This document shows positions 24,606-34,217 of a DNA stretch of 64,000 nucleotides, one piece after another. Origin of the DNA: Paenibacillus_AR mesotrionivorans (GTDB lineage Bacteria > Bacillota > Bacilli > Paenibacillales > NBRC-103111); contig NZ_JBJURJ010000006.1 of the NCBI RefSeq assembly GCF_046098205.1, positions 310,001-374,000 of the forward strand, given 5' to 3'. Every line of letters starts with the position of its first letter. Within the stretch, counting starts at the first letter, position 1. A model generated the notes under the pieces. It worked only from the letters and a program-made list of their open reading frames with translations, was not told the origin of the DNA and made no database searches. Position numbers and translations under genes: made by a program.

Positions 24606-26900
24606 TTAATACGGCTTGGCAACCTCCACCCGGCGGCTCACGCCTTGGTACGTAAAGTATAAGTGGACCCCATGTCCCTGGTCATCCATAAAATACGACA
24701 CATAATCCTGCATCCCCGCCTTCCGCGGCGTCAGCAGGGTCACCATCCGGTGGCTGGCCGCTTCCCGGGTGGACGCCGCCAGATGCCAGTGGGGCGGCTG
24801 CCCCTCCCACTCCGCCGGATCAACACCGCCAAACCCGCTCTCCTGGGACAGCACCAGGTCGCCGGAGGAGCTGTACACAAAACGCCCTTCCATTTGGGCC
24901 TTGACCCCATTCACCAGAAACGTCTGCCCCTTCAGCGTCATGGGATACAGCGTATGGAACAGCCAATCCACCTGGCCCGGCTGCGCCAGATCCACCGCAT
25001 CCACAATCACCACGTAGGCGCTGTCCATCAGATAATATTCCCGTGTATACCGCCGAATATAGGGTACATGCTCCCGGTAGGCTTCCGTAGCATCCATAGA
25101 GGTGAAGCTGACGCCGTCCCGGTGCCATGCCTCCAGCACTGTTCCCGTAGCGGCCATATTCTTGGTTTTGTCCGTACCGGCATACTGCCCTTGGCCGTCG
25201 ATGAGAATCACATTCTTGGAGCGGGTGGCCTTGCGCCATTGCATATGCATGGTGCTGTTGAACGCCACATAATACCCGCTTTCAATCGCCAGCGGTTCCC
25301 CGTAGGCATGGAGCAGAAACGCATTCTGGTCCCCGTGGCTGTGGCTGACGGAGCCGTAGCGGCTGCTTTTGGCCAGGAGCATGATATGCTCTGTCGGATC
25401 GTCCATCCGGTGGTGCATCGCCACCCAGCCCACGTCCTGGAACCACTTCACAGGCTCCGCCGCAAGCGGCGCTACCGCCTCCACCTGCGGGTAATCCCAG
25501 CGGTAGACCATTTCGTCGAAGCGGAAATCCCACCAGCCGTAATTGTAAAAGATCATTTGGCTGTCAGGGTTCAGCTCCCGCGTCTGCTCATAGTACCACT
25601 GGTACAGGCCATTGCCCGTCACCCCGGCGAACTGCCGGATATTGAAGCCCGTCTTCAGGTTCACCGGGTCCCCCAGGGAGGACTGGTCGCAGAAGCTGGC
25701 CCGCAGCGTGTCGGGACTGAGCGTATATAAGGGGAAATCCCCGGTTTTGCGGAAAAAAGGACGGTCATAGAAGTTGATGCCGGTGTACTTGCGGACCAGA
25801 TTCAGTGCTTCGGTGACAAAGGCCATCTGAGTAGTCCAGTACATGGCCCCCTCCGCCCAGCCGCCGTCCTTGCCGCCCCAGGGGGTATACATCGCCGAAA
25901 AATATTCCAGTGCATAGTCAAGCCAATCCCGGGCTTCCTCTTCTTCACCAAGCATGGCCGTGCAGCAGGGGATCAGCACAGAGGACAAGGACCGGACCGC
26001 ATGGCTGTCATAAGGCACATGGTGAATCCGCGAGCGTTCGATCACATGGAAGGCCACCTGGCGGGTGCGTTCAAGAAGCACCCGGCGCACAAACACACGC
26101 TCCTCCCCGGTCAGCTCCCCGTACAGCCAGTCATACCCCCAGGCCAAGGCCCCCGCCATACGGAACGCAGCTTCGTCGTTGTAATCCCGGTGGGTTGGGC
26201 CGTCTGGATTCCATGAAGCAGCATGGAGCAGCCACGCCTTGGCCTTCGCGATCAGCTCCGCATCCTCCAGAACCACCCCTGCCACAGCCAGATGCCGGAT
26301 GGCATAAAGCATCTCCTGGCAGTCGATGTACATCTGCCGCCACAAGGAAGCCACCCGTTTGTTGCCAGGGTAAGGCTGCGGCTCGGCAATCAGCGGCCGC
26401 TCCGCCCAAGGCAGAACGGCTTCGGCCAGAAACCCGGCCCAGCCGGTGCTCTCGGGATCCCGCTTCACCGCATCGCGGAAGCGGGGCAGCTCCTCCGCCT
26501 GCAGCCACAGGCGGGGATGGGCAGCTGCGGCAGCCGTATACCGGCTGTCGCGGGCGGGCAAGGGTGTCTCCGGCACGCCGGGAGCCACCGTGAAGGCTCT
26601 GATCTTGCTCCACTCGGAGAAGCTGCCGTCCTCGGCAACCAAGGCGTACCGCCAGTAGTAGCCGCCCGGTGCCAGAACCTCGTCCGGTGTAAACAGGTTA
26701 TAAGGGATACCCGCATACTCCCGTGTGGTTTCCGGGGCAAAGCCAGGGTCCGCCGATAATTGCAGCCGGTAGGCGCCCCCCTCCAAAACCGCAGGCATCC
26801 AGGTAAAGCGGGGCGGATTTTCGGCAATTTCCGTATGCTCCTCCGGGGCGTAAGCCACATCGAGCACACCGTTATGAGGTTGAAATAATGGTGTAGCCAT
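24606..26900 (-). CDS. DUF4962/heparinase II/III-family polysaccharide lyase
   Basis: This 764-residue protein lacks a signal peptide. The first ~110 residues are a fibronectin-like beta domain (YRLQLSADPGF, YYWRYAL). An alpha/alpha toroid (residues 130-430; DUF4962-like, with HRDYNDEAAFRMAGALAWGYDWL) follows. Then comes the heparinase II/III beta-sandwich with the metal-site loop SRYGSVSHSHGDQNAFLLHAYGEPL. Proteins with this layout eliminate glycosidic bonds next to uronic acids. No secretion signal suggests action on imported oligosaccharides. The ATG follows GGAGG. It is 85 bp downstream of a second lyase in the same operon. The substrate is not readable from sequence. Confidence 0.82.
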   Translation of the reverse strand: MATPLFQPHNGVLDVAYAPEEHTEIAENPPRFTWMPAVLEGGAYRLQLSADPGFAPETTREYAGIPYNLFTPDEVLAPGGYYWRYALVAEDGSFSEWSKIRAFTVAPGVPETPLPARDSRYTAAAAAHPRLWLQAEELPRFRDAVKRDPESTGWAGFLAEAVLPWAERPLIAEPQPYPGNKRVASLWRQMYIDCQEMLYAIRHLAVAGVVLEDAELIAKAKAWLLHAASWNPDGPTHRDYNDEAAFRMAGALAWGYDWLYGELTGEERVFVRRVLLERTRQVAFHVIERSRIHHVPYDSHAVRSLSSVLIPCCTAMLGEEEEARDWLDYALEYFSAMYTPWGGKDGGWAEGAMYWTTQMAFVTEALNLVRKYTGINFYDRPFFRKTGDFPLYTLSPDTLRASFCDQSSLGDPVNLKTGFNIRQFAGVTGNGLYQWYYEQTRELNPDSQMIFYNYGWWDFRFDEMVYRWDYPQVEAVAPLAAEPVKWFQDVGWVAMHHRMDDPTEHIMLLAKSSRYGSVSHSHGDQNAFLLHAYGEPLAIESGYYVAFNSTMHMQWRKATRSKNVILIDGQGQYAGTDKTKNMAATGTVLEAWHRDGVSFTSMDATEAYREHVPYIRRYTREYYLMDSAYVVIVDAVDLAQPGQVDWLFHTLYPMTLKGQTFLVNGVKAQMEGRFVYSSSGDLVLSQESGFGGVDPAEWEGQPPHWHLAASTREAASHRMVTLLTPRKAGMQDYVSYFMDDQGHGVHLYFTYQGVSRRVEVAKPY

Positions 26901-26985
26901 AGGACATCCTCCATTAAGTCAAGGGCGGCACGCGGCCGCCCCGACACCATCTTTATGATAAAGCTTCAGACTTGCAGGTTAAGCA

Positions 26986-29217
26986 CTAATCCAACCGTAC
27001 CAACCCCTGCACCGGATCAATAGCGAAGCTTCGGCTGAAGCTGGAGGCCCCAGGGACTCCCGCCTCCACTTGCACAACCAGCCCTGCTCCGTCCCGTACC
27101 ATTGTGGAGAGCCGAAGTGGCTCCCCTCCGGCCCGGTACACAGCCACAAACTCTGCAGCCGTTCCCTTCTGCCGCATCAGTAGTCCGCCAATGCTCTGGC
27201 TGGGGTCCTCGGCAATACCGGGTGTACGGATGTGGAACAGCTCCGCTTCCGGCGGTTGCAGCAGCGCAGCTTGAACCCTAAAGCTGCCGCCCGTTACACC
27301 CGCACCGTTCATGAGCCACGCCGCCGACTGGGCCGCAGACGAGGTGTTGCTCCGGCAGGCCAACAGCTCCACATGGGCATACCCGTCCTCCGTACCGGCC
27401 GCCCGGGGCTCAATCGCAGTCCAGCTCTCCTCCTGAGGCAAAACAAGATCGGCGGACGGATGCATCCACCAGTCTACCGCCTCCACACCCTCCGTCTCCA
27501 CGCGAAACCAGTCCACCAGGACCTCCCCGTCCAAAAGAAGATGGCGTTCCAGCACAGCGCCCGGATACGCGCCTTCCGAACGGAGCCGGATGCAGGTTCC
27601 GCGCTCATCGTCCCGGAACAGGGTGCATGCAGACGTATGGGGGGCCTGTGAGCGGCCGCCAATGCTCACCGTGTTGTGGCTGGCGGTAGTCGCATACCAG
27701 CCGAGGCGCAGAGCGGAGCCGTAGGGCACGGTGCCCAGCTCCGGCGCCACTTCCCCCAGCCGGTGCGTGATGGACACATGCAGCTTGTCAAAATGCCCAT
27801 GTGAGCCTCCATGCTCGCCGAAGTCCGTTTGAACGGACAAGGGGTTTCCTTTGTGCCGCAGGACGGCAAAGCCGGATTCCTCCAGCAGCAGGGACCGACG
27901 CTCTTGACCGGCAGAGGCTGCAAACAGCTCTGCCTCGGACACCTCTCCTGCCTCGTTTTGCCGCGCCATCTCCGGCACCGCTTCAACCTCGCTCTGCCGC
28001 TCTCTCCCCGGCACCGTAGCCTCCTGGCTCTTCAGCAGGTCTGCTTCTGTAACCAGGCCGTTGCCGTACAGCAACGCCTCCAGACCGCCCCGCTTTTCCG
28101 CCCCAAACATATAGCAGTAGCTGTGGGCCAATACCGGCAACAGATCCCGGTTCCCGTATACGGATAAACCGGCCTCGAACACTTCAACGATTTCCCGCGC
28201 AAAAGGAACGCGGTTATATGGGCCATCATGCAGCGCAGGCAGCTGCCCCGAATCACTTGCCAGCTCCGCCAGCACCTGCAGCATACCCTGGAGCGACTGG
28301 CCCGCCTCTCCCTTGGCGCCATACAGATCCACGCCGAAGCGCAAACACATCTCGGCGGCTATCAGATAAGCCCGCAGCACGAACACATGGTAATAGGTGC
28401 TGCCCTCGAATTCGAAACCGTCGGGCTTTACGCCGATGGACAAATGGTGATAAAAGCCGCCCGGCCCGTCCAGCAGGCTCTGGAGCTTGGACCGCTCCGC
28501 CCCTTTGGCGGCGTATACGCAGGCCAGGCTGGCATTGAGCCAGGCCGTATAATTGTTTTCCGCATTCTTCTTCTCATGGATGAGAATGTGGCGGTACTGC
28601 TCCATGCTGCTCTCCAGCATGGTGAAGAAGGTCTGCAGCGCCGCTTCATCCGCGGGATCAAATTCCACTCCGCAGTCCTTCAGCAGCAAATATGCCCGGA
28701 TCAGGGTAGTGGACCAGATGGCCTCCGTCAAAGCTTGATGGAAGGCTCTGCCCTTCAGCATCCAGGGCTGGGCCTCGGGATGGACGGGATAATGCGGGAA
28801 CTGGCGGGCATACCCGGCCAGGATTTCCCGGGCTGTCTCTGCGCACCATTCCTCACCGTCGGCCGCGTATACCGCTGCCGCCTGCAGGGCGTAACGGGCC
28901 ATGATCTGGTGCCGGAACACCAGCCAAGCTCCCCTGTACGGCTCTCCCTCCAGCACACAGCCGTGGGGGCAGCGGAATTGGACGGCGTCCTCCTCCATGG
29001 GGTCAAACAGCAGCTCCGCATGATGCTCGGGGCACACATACTGGTGCCACCAGCCGCCGGGCTCCAGAGGCAGCCGGATCTCCCGGGGGAGCGGCTGTCC
29101 GCCCCCTTCCGGTTGTCCCTCCGTTCTGCCCCGCCACTGCGCCAGCTCCGCCTTCAGCTCATCGGCTGCTTGACGGGCCCAGCCCCATGCTGCGGTTTTG
29201 TCTCGGATGGTTTTCAT
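26986..29217 (-). CDS. Alginate-lyase-domain/heparinase II/III-family lyase
   Basis: This 743-residue cytoplasmic-type protein has an alpha/alpha-toroid resembling the alginate lyase domain (HEKKNAENNYTAWLNASLACVY, DGFEFEGSTYYHVFVLRAYL) and a heparinase II/III beta-sandwich with DFGEHGGSHGHFDKLHVSI. This is the layout of oligo-uronide lyases that release unsaturated monouronates. An insertion near residues 400-440 is rich in Glu, Ala and Ser and looks disordered. The start ATG overlaps the stop of the SDR gene (ATGA), so the two are translationally coupled. That fits a pathway in which the released keto-uronate is reduced by the SDR. Confidence 0.8.
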   Translation of the reverse strand: MKTIRDKTAAWGWARQAADELKAELAQWRGRTEGQPEGGGQPLPREIRLPLEPGGWWHQYVCPEHHAELLFDPMEEDAVQFRCPHGCVLEGEPYRGAWLVFRHQIMARYALQAAAVYAADGEEWCAETAREILAGYARQFPHYPVHPEAQPWMLKGRAFHQALTEAIWSTTLIRAYLLLKDCGVEFDPADEAALQTFFTMLESSMEQYRHILIHEKKNAENNYTAWLNASLACVYAAKGAERSKLQSLLDGPGGFYHHLSIGVKPDGFEFEGSTYYHVFVLRAYLIAAEMCLRFGVDLYGAKGEAGQSLQGMLQVLAELASDSGQLPALHDGPYNRVPFAREIVEVFEAGLSVYGNRDLLPVLAHSYCYMFGAEKRGGLEALLYGNGLVTEADLLKSQEATVPGRERQSEVEAVPEMARQNEAGEVSEAELFAASAGQERRSLLLEESGFAVLRHKGNPLSVQTDFGEHGGSHGHFDKLHVSITHRLGEVAPELGTVPYGSALRLGWYATTASHNTVSIGGRSQAPHTSACTLFRDDERGTCIRLRSEGAYPGAVLERHLLLDGEVLVDWFRVETEGVEAVDWWMHPSADLVLPQEESWTAIEPRAAGTEDGYAHVELLACRSNTSSAAQSAAWLMNGAGVTGGSFRVQAALLQPPEAELFHIRTPGIAEDPSQSIGGLLMRQKGTAAEFVAVYRAGGEPLRLSTMVRDGAGLVVQVEAGVPGASSFSRSFAIDPVQGLVRLD

Positions 29218-29975
29218 CGCATGAACAACCCTCCGTTGATCTCAATGGTTTCCCCGGTCAGGTAATCCGCCAGCTCCGACGCCAGGAACAGGGTAACCCG
29301 TCCCACATCCTGCGGTGCGCCTTCCCGGCCCAGAGGAATCTTGGCAATGGTCGCCTGCCGTGCTGCATCTGCAGTAAAGGTGGCGTGGAAGGCGGTTTGG
29401 CCGATGAAGCCAGGGGAAATGGCGTTGACATTAATGCCGTGAGGGGCCAGCTCCTTGGCCAGACCCTTGGAATAGGACCATACGGCTGCTTTGCTGGCTG
29501 CATAGATGGATGCGCCGGGGCCGCCGCCGTCATGGGCTGCCAGGGATGCCACGTTGATGATTTTGCCGGCCTTCTTGGCGATCATACCCGCGGCCACGGC
29601 CTTGCAGGCAAACACGCAGGACTTGAAGTTGACGTCCATCACCTTGTTATAATGCTCTTCATCCATCTCTGCATTGGGCACCCGTTTGATCATACCCCCT
29701 GCGTTGTTCACCAGAATATCCACGGTTCCGCCAAAATGGGCCTCGATTTCCTTCACCATTTGGTCCAGCTCTGCAGGACTGGTGGCATCCGCCTTGAAGG
29801 CATGGGCCTCGCCGCCTGCCTGGCGGATGGCTTCAACAGCCTCAACCGGGTCACCGTACAAGTAGTTAATGGCCACCTTGGCGCCGGAAGCAGCCAGAGT
29901 TTCGGCAATTTGGCGTCCCAAACCTGCGTTGGAACCGGTTACGAGTGCGATTTTACCTGTCAGATCGATATGCAT
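29214..29975 (-). CDS. Short-chain dehydrogenase/reductase
   Basis: This 253-residue classical SDR has the cofactor motif TGSNAGLGRQIA, NNAGG, the catalytic Ser region NVASLAAHDG and YAASK, and a C-terminal INGGLF. ATG 29975 follows AGGAGG. Coupling to the lyase gene suggests a role in reducing the 4-deoxy-keto uronate product, as the DEH reductases do in alginate degraders. An ordinary 3-ketoacyl-ACP reductase reading would be the default from sequence alone. The basic residue expected for NADPH preference is not obvious, so cofactor choice is open. Confidence 0.8.
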   Translation of the reverse strand: MHIDLTGKIALVTGSNAGLGRQIAETLAASGAKVAINYLYGDPVEAVEAIRQAGGEAHAFKADATSPAELDQMVKEIEAHFGGTVDILVNNAGGMIKRVPNAEMDEEHYNKVMDVNFKSCVFACKAVAAGMIAKKAGKIINVASLAAHDGGGPGASIYAASKAAVWSYSKGLAKELAPHGINVNAISPGFIGQTAFHATFTADAARQATIAKIPLGREGAPQDVGRVTLFLASELADYLTGETIEINGGLFMR

Positions 29976-30014
29976 ATGGATGAATCCTCCTAATAGTAGT
30001 TTGGTTGTTTTTTC

Positions 30015-30197
30015 TAACGGCGGTCACAGCCGCTATTCCCCCTCAAACGGGGGACTGCCATTTCTAACGGCGGCCAGAGCCGCTATTTCCGCTGCAGGAG
30101 CTCATTTTGGAGCGTTTTGTGCGAAATAAGAGCGCTCACTTCCGTTACAATTTCAAAAAGCCGGTTTTGAGCCAAATAGCGGCGCTCACTTCCGTTA
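30015..30197. repeat. Four-copy palindromic intergenic module G (TAACGG-MRGTSA family)
   Basis: Copies start at 30015 (+), 30065 (+), 30125 (-) and 30175 (-), giving spacing 50, 60 and 50. The left pair reads TAACGGCGGYCASAG and the right pair TAACGGAAGTGAGCG, all ending in TATT. The module lies between the SDR and YesM genes of the lyase locus, 61 bp past the kinase stop. Confidence 0.9.
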
Positions 30198-30257
30198 GAG
30201 CTGGGGGAGCTTAGATGGCTTACACGGGGAAGCATCCCCTCAGCCCCTCCCCGCTCC

Positions 30258-32102
30258 CTACTTCCGCTCCGCCAGCTGGCTGTTGCGCCGCTCCGCGGGC
30301 ATGGACAGGGTCATCCGTGTCCCTTCCCCTTGGCGGCTTTGCACGCTGAGCCCATACTCCTCGCCGAACACCATCTGGATCCGGCGGTGTACGTTCATGA
30401 GCCCGATGCCGCCCCGGTGGTACAGGGAGTCGTCCTCCACTCCGGCCAACTGGTTCAGCTTCAGCTTCTCCCGGAGCCGGTCCAGCCGCTCCGGGGTGAT
30501 GCCCACGCCGTTGTCCTCTACCATCACCAGGAACCGGCCGTCCTCAATCCGGGCATCGATGCGAATGGCATGATGGGCCTCGATTCCCCCGGGGAAGGCA
30601 TGCTGGAAGATATTCTCGATTAGGGGCTGCAGCGTAAGCCGCACCGTTTTCTCCAGCAATAGCCCCGGCGGGATTACCACATCGATTTCGAACTCCCGGT
30701 CGATGCGGTGCTTGAGAATGGTCATGTAGCTCAGGACATGGCGAAGCTCATTGGCGATGGTGATTTCCTCCAGATTGGTCTGGATGGAATAACGGAGCAT
30801 AAAGGCCATAGCCTCCACCATTTCGGTAATTTCATCAGAATCCTGGATCACCGCGTAGCTCTTGATGGTTTCCAGCGTGTTATACAGAAAATGCGGGTTA
30901 ATCTGCAGCTGCAAGGCCTGAAATTCCGCCTGCTGCCGCTCCAGCCGGGTTTCCTGAAGCTCCAGCGCCGCTTTTTGGGTGGTGAGCTCCGCTTCATACA
31001 CCCGCTCAATCATCTGCGACAGCCGGCTGACCATAAGGTTATAGCTGCGCATCAGCCCGCCCAGCTCATCCTGGCGGTCGTCGATGTCCAGACGCTGCCA
31101 ATTTCCTTTTTCCGTCTCCCGCATCCCTTCCTTCAACACCCGGATGGGCCGGGTAATGGATTGGCCGAAGCGGGTAGCCAAAAGCAGGGTTCCTGCCAGA
31201 GTCAGCACTCCAACAAGGATAGTGGTGGTGCGGATGGTGGCGATGGGCTCCCGGAGCTCACTGACCGGCATAGTCACAACCAGCTGCCAGTTGGAGTAGT
31301 CGGACTTCCGGGAGACGAACAGGTAATCCTTGCCCTCCACCCCCTCAATGTAGGAGGTATTGGGATGGGCCGCCACATTGGCCAAGAGCTCGGCCGGCAG
31401 CGTTTTGCCCGCAGCGGTGGGCTGGTACAAGGGTTTGCCGAATTCGTCCAGGATAAAGAAGAAGCCTCCCTGCCCCAAATCCAGCGGCTCCCAGATCCGG
31501 GCCAGCTCCTGGGCCTTGAACTCAATGGCCAATATCCCGTTGGGGCGGTACGAGGATACGCCGCGGATCTGCCGCACCATACTGATGATGCCGGCGTTGG
31601 GGACATTTTGCACATTGGTGTTGAGAATGGCGATTCTCCCGCTCTCCGGGGTCTGGGACGCCAGGGTCCGGTACCGCTCCTCCGCATTGAACTGGGTGCT
31701 GTACGCCTGATTGGCGTTGTCGTCGCTGACCGCCTTGCCGCTTTCATTAATGATGTACATCAAGCTGATCTGCGGGTACAGAATAAACAACGAGCGGAAA
31801 AGGTACTTCTGAATGTCATTGGTGTATTGGTAATAGGAATAGCTGTCCTCCGGGTCCATGTCCAGAAACTGCTTCACCTGGTAATAGGACAGGATGGAAT
31901 CGCTGGCCTTTTCATAATTTTGCAGGTACAAATCCGTCTGGTAGGAGGCACTGCGAATCACCTGGGCAATGGTCCGTTCCGTGGACCGGTCCAAGGCGCT
32001 GGAGGCCTGGAAGTACGAGATGAAACCCACCATGGACAAGGACAGGACGATCACCGTCAGAAAAGAGACGAACAGCTTGGTGGAAAGGCTTTTGCGCAGC
32101 AT
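30258..32102 (-). CDS. YesM-type sensor histidine kinase
   Basis: This 614-residue sensor has a first membrane helix (about 10-30), an extracellular cache-like domain (to about 290), a second helix (about 295-315), HAMP (ITRPIRVLKEGM) and a LytS-like kinase region. The phosphorylated His lies in LQLQINPHFLYNTLETIKS. The ATPase has ENGVGI-like VEDNGVGITPERL and GGIGLMNVHRRI. It pairs with the YesN regulator immediately upstream: the regulator stop and kinase start overlap by one base (TAATG). In Paenibacillus such pairs sense extracellular glycans and activate the adjacent transporter and lyase genes. Confidence 0.88.
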   Translation of the reverse strand: MLRKSLSTKLFVSFLTVIVLSLSMVGFISYFQASSALDRSTERTIAQVIRSASYQTDLYLQNYEKASDSILSYYQVKQFLDMDPEDSYSYYQYTNDIQKYLFRSLFILYPQISLMYIINESGKAVSDDNANQAYSTQFNAEERYRTLASQTPESGRIAILNTNVQNVPNAGIISMVRQIRGVSSYRPNGILAIEFKAQELARIWEPLDLGQGGFFFILDEFGKPLYQPTAAGKTLPAELLANVAAHPNTSYIEGVEGKDYLFVSRKSDYSNWQLVVTMPVSELREPIATIRTTTILVGVLTLAGTLLLATRFGQSITRPIRVLKEGMRETEKGNWQRLDIDDRQDELGGLMRSYNLMVSRLSQMIERVYEAELTTQKAALELQETRLERQQAEFQALQLQINPHFLYNTLETIKSYAVIQDSDEITEMVEAMAFMLRYSIQTNLEEITIANELRHVLSYMTILKHRIDREFEIDVVIPPGLLLEKTVRLTLQPLIENIFQHAFPGGIEAHHAIRIDARIEDGRFLVMVEDNGVGITPERLDRLREKLKLNQLAGVEDDSLYHRGGIGLMNVHRRIQMVFGEEYGLSVQSRQGEGTRMTLSMPAERRNSQLAERK

Positions 32103-33133
32103 TATTCAATCCCCAGCTGACTGCGGTATTCTGACGGGGACAGGCCGGTATATTTCTTGAAGGTTTTGGTGAAATGGGGATGATCCGCATAGCCCACCTC
32201 AAAGGAAATATCCGTAATCCTGTAATGGGACTGCCCCAGCAGCTTCTTGGCCCGCTCCATCCTGCGGCTGATCCGGTAGTGGACGAAGGTTTCCCCTGTC
32301 ACCTGCTTGAACAGCTGGCTGAAATATGACGGATTCAGACCCAGCAGCTCGGCAACCTCCTCCAGAGAAATTTCCCGGGCCAGATTCTCCTCCATAAACG
32401 CCTTGGCTTCCTCCACCGGGTCCTTGGCCTTGCCCTTGCGCTTCACCCGCAGCTCCTGGAGAATGTCCCGCACCGCCTGGGCGAACCTGGCGAATAATTC
32501 CGCAGGGGAAGCCGTATCCGGCAGCCCAAGCACACTTTGGGCAGGGTTGACGGAGCTGGCGAGGAGCCGCCGGATCAACAGCGTATAACCCTCCTCCAGC
32601 AGCTCTTTGTGCTGGCTGCGGCTCATTTTGCGCCGGAGCACCTCCTGCTCCCATTCCTGGAGCACCGACTGCAGCTTCTCCTGCTCCAGGTTCCACACCG
32701 CATCATGCAGCCGCTCCACCCAGCCGTCCAGCTTGGCAACGGCTACGAAGCCGGCGGGCTCATTGGCCGCCTCCTCCAGCTTGGCAATGGTTTTCTGCAG
32801 CTCCGCCCGGCCTACCGGCTTCAGAAGGTACTCCTTCACCCCATAGGAAACGCATTGGCGGGCGTACTCGAAATCCCCGTAGCCGGAAACCACAACCACT
32901 TGAGTCTCACAGTCCATGCCGGAAAGCCGACGGCACAGCTCCAGACCGTCCATCCGGGGCATCCGGATATCGGTGAACAAATAATCGGGCTGATCCTCCA
33001 TCATGAGAGCCAGCGCTTCCTCTCCGTCCGCGGCCAGGCGGATATCCGCCGTTGGCCCGATAATCTGCCGGACCATAACGGAAAGACCTTTTCGGATTAC
33101 TGGCTCGTCATCCACAATGACGATTTTTCTCAT
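32102..33133 (-). CDS. YesN-type AraC response regulator
   Basis: ATG 33133 (AAGGGGG 8 bases upstream) gives 343 residues. The receiver domain carries VDDEP, the phosphoacceptor Asp in FTDIRMPRMDG and the conserved Lys in YLLKPVG. A helical linker follows (135-230), then a C-terminal AraC double HTH (ISLEEVAELLGLNPSYFSQLFKQVTGETF, ITDISFEVGYADHPHFTKTFKKYTG). It should activate the lyase locus when phosphorylated by the kinase. It is separated from the permease genes upstream by about 150 bp that include a TACAAT on the minus strand, so it may have its own promoter. Confidence 0.88.
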   Translation of the reverse strand: MRKIVIVDDEPVIRKGLSVMVRQIIGPTADIRLAADGEEALALMMEDQPDYLFTDIRMPRMDGLELCRRLSGMDCETQVVVVSGYGDFEYARQCVSYGVKEYLLKPVGRAELQKTIAKLEEAANEPAGFVAVAKLDGWVERLHDAVWNLEQEKLQSVLQEWEQEVLRRKMSRSQHKELLEEGYTLLIRRLLASSVNPAQSVLGLPDTASPAELFARFAQAVRDILQELRVKRKGKAKDPVEEAKAFMEENLAREISLEEVAELLGLNPSYFSQLFKQVTGETFVHYRISRRMERAKKLLGQSHYRITDISFEVGYADHPHFTKTFKKYTGLSPSEYRSQLGIE

Positions 33134-33281
33134 GCTGGAAGCCCCCTTTTGCTGTGTCCGGTCTAGTCTGCTGAAACGCCTGTCCAAGAAGAAATTCCCA
33201 ATAGCGGCGCGGCTTTCGGCCAAACAGACCGGCTCATGCTCCGAACGTGCACATGTGTTTTATTGTACCACAATCGGGCAA

Positions 33282-34163
33282 TCAGGATTTTACGGAGCCT
33301 ACCATCATCCCCTGTACAAAATGCCGCTGCAGGAAAGGATACACCATGATAATGGGAAGCGTGGCGATAATGATGACCGCCATTTTGATCCCCTCCGGAG
33401 AGGTGTGGGCCAGGGCGCTGAAGGCCGAGGAAGCGGGGTCGATGCTGATGTCATCGCTCTCAAACAGCTTCTTCAGCTTCACCTGCAGGGGCCATAAGGA
33501 CGGCTTATTGATGTAATACAGGGCATTCATGTATGCATTCCAGTGTCCGACCGCGTAGAAAATTCCCAGGGAAGCCATAACCGGCTTGGACAAAGGCAGC
33601 ACGATGCTGTAGATAATCCGCAGCTCGCCGCAGCCGTCGATCCGGGATGCATCGATAAGCTCGGACGGGATCTGCATGAAAAAGCTGCGCATCACGAAGA
33701 AGTTAAAGGCACTGATGGCGCCGGGAATCATCAACGCCCACAGGGTGTTCATCAGACCCACATTTTTGATCAGGATAAAGTTAGGAATCAGGGGTGCGGT
33801 GAATACCATGGTGAACAGCACCATCAGCACAATGTACTTGCGGCCCACAAATTCGGGGCGGGATACCGGATAGGCCAAGGAAGAAGTGGCCGCCAGGTTG
33901 ATTAATGTGCCCATCAGAGTAATGTAGACCGACACGCCGAAGGCCCGCCAGATGGATTGATCGCTGAACACGTATTCATAGTTGATCATGGTGAATTCCT
34001 TGGGCCACAGGCCTACCCGGCCGTTAATAATGGCGTCGGAGGTGCTGAAGGACTGGGCGATAACGTTCAGGAACGGCAGGAACATCGCCATGGCAATCAG
34101 CGTCAGCAGCACCAGGTTGAAGATATTGAAGATATTTTGTCCGCGGGTATAACGCGCTCTCAT
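33282..34163 (-). CDS. Carbohydrate ABC permease, LplC/YtcP type
   Basis: This 293-residue inner-membrane permease has six predicted helices and the EAA loop ELIDASRIDGCGELRIIYSIVLPLSKP, which contacts the ATPase. TTAGGAGGTG precedes the ATG. It follows the LplB-type permease by 54 bp. No ATP-binding subunit is encoded in the locus. Gram-positive CUT1 importers of this type are known to share a common MsmX-like ATPase encoded elsewhere. Confidence 0.88.
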   Translation of the reverse strand: MRARYTRGQNIFNIFNLVLLTLIAMAMFLPFLNVIAQSFSTSDAIINGRVGLWPKEFTMINYEYVFSDQSIWRAFGVSVYITLMGTLINLAATSSLAYPVSRPEFVGRKYIVLMVLFTMVFTAPLIPNFILIKNVGLMNTLWALMIPGAISAFNFFVMRSFFMQIPSELIDASRIDGCGELRIIYSIVLPLSKPVMASLGIFYAVGHWNAYMNALYYINKPSLWPLQVKLKKLFESDDISIDPASSAFSALAHTSPEGIKMAVIIIATLPIIMVYPFLQRHFVQGMMVGSVKS

Positions 34164-34217
34164 TGTTCACACCTCCTAAGGGCTTTCCGCCAGGAAAGCC
34201 GGCATCGTAAGCATAGA